Origin: Pseudomonadota bacterium
GTDB lineage: Bacteria > Pseudomonadota > Gammaproteobacteria > Burkholderiales > Burkholderiaceae_B
Reading direction: 5' to 3'
DNA length: 5,553 bases
Assembly (NCBI GenBank): GCA_023437255.1
Contig: JAEZGR010000356.1
Location: 1 to 5,553, forward strand
The stretch's first letter is position 1, and the number at the start of each line of letters is the position of its first letter. Below, one piece after another: positions 5,438-5,553 of this stretch. The notes beneath the pieces were generated by a model, which searched no databases, was not told the DNA's origin, and worked only from the letters and a program-made list of their open reading frames with translations. Both the position numbers and the translations under genes were made by a program.

Positions 5438-5553
5438 ATGTCAGTCACTCCTCCCGAGCGCACAGCGGACCTCCGCTCCGACCGTCTAAGTTCACTAATC
5501 GACTACTGCCATCAGTCGGCTCGGTTGAGAGGTAAACCTGTCAGGACAATTGC
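5438..5553 (+). CDS. Start of an unrecognised protein (3' truncated by window)
   Basis: An ATG at 5438 opens a frame that continues without a stop to the window end (38 codons plus 2 bases). The peptide begins MSVTPPERTADLRSDRLSSL and goes on IDYCHQSARLRGKPVRTI: a polar leader followed by a probable amphipathic helix, with no signal peptide or membrane segment. I cannot assign it to a family. The same frame is open back to a TAG at 5234-5236, and a second ATG at 5381 would add 19 residues; neither ATG has a clear Shine-Dalgarno sequence. The 5438 start is preferred because the AT-rich patch at 5381-5440 with TATATT and TATATC looks more like a promoter and leader than coding sequence. Codons such as CTA, TCA, AGT and AGA are rarer in the genes to the left, which hints at different ancestry, though the sample is very small. 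Confidence 0.5.
   Translation, partial: MSVTPPERTADLRSDRLSSLIDYCHQSARLRGKPVRTI

Overview
The window is GC-rich (about 60%) and looks like the chromosome of a betaproteobacterium, most likely Burkholderiales and possibly Alcaligenaceae (Bordetella, Achromobacter or Pusillimonas-like). The reasons are the codon use, a Bug/TctC-type solute-binding protein (a family strongly expanded in that group), and a lolD-tatD pair. The lineage is inferred from protein character, not from a database search.

Layout. Positions 1-597 (+) hold the 3' part of lolD, cut by the window edge, followed by a TatD-family metal-dependent hydrolase at 705-1517 (+). These are conserved housekeeping genes. Facing them on the minus strand is a compact three-gene unit reading 4247 to 1518: a class A FAD-dependent monooxygenase with PhzS-like sequence, a DUF3237 (UPF0311) protein 4 nt downstream, and a periplasmic Bug-type binding protein 29 nt further on. 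The Bug gene and tatD converge so tightly that their stop codons form one TGATCA palindrome with no intergenic base. A MarR-family regulator (4348-4845, +) is divergent from the monooxygenase. The 100-bp divergent gap carries a 21-bp near-perfect inverted repeat at 4265-4285, the obvious candidate operator.

The most coherent reading is a small ligand-responsive catabolic module. The Bug protein would capture an organic acid in the periplasm, the flavoprotein would hydroxylate an aromatic or heterocyclic substrate in the cytoplasm, DUF3237 would act on the product or assist, and MarR would derepress the operon when the ligand is present. The substrate cannot be read from the sequence, and no membrane permease (TctA/TctB) lies in the window.

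Past marR the order becomes less regular. A small secreted-protein gene on the minus strand (4858-5130) is interrupted by an in-frame amber codon. About 300 bp without a convincing gene follow, ending in an AT-rich patch (20 G+C in the 60 bases 5381-5440). The window closes with the start of an unrecognised gene (5438 onward, +), which may be the edge of an acquired region.
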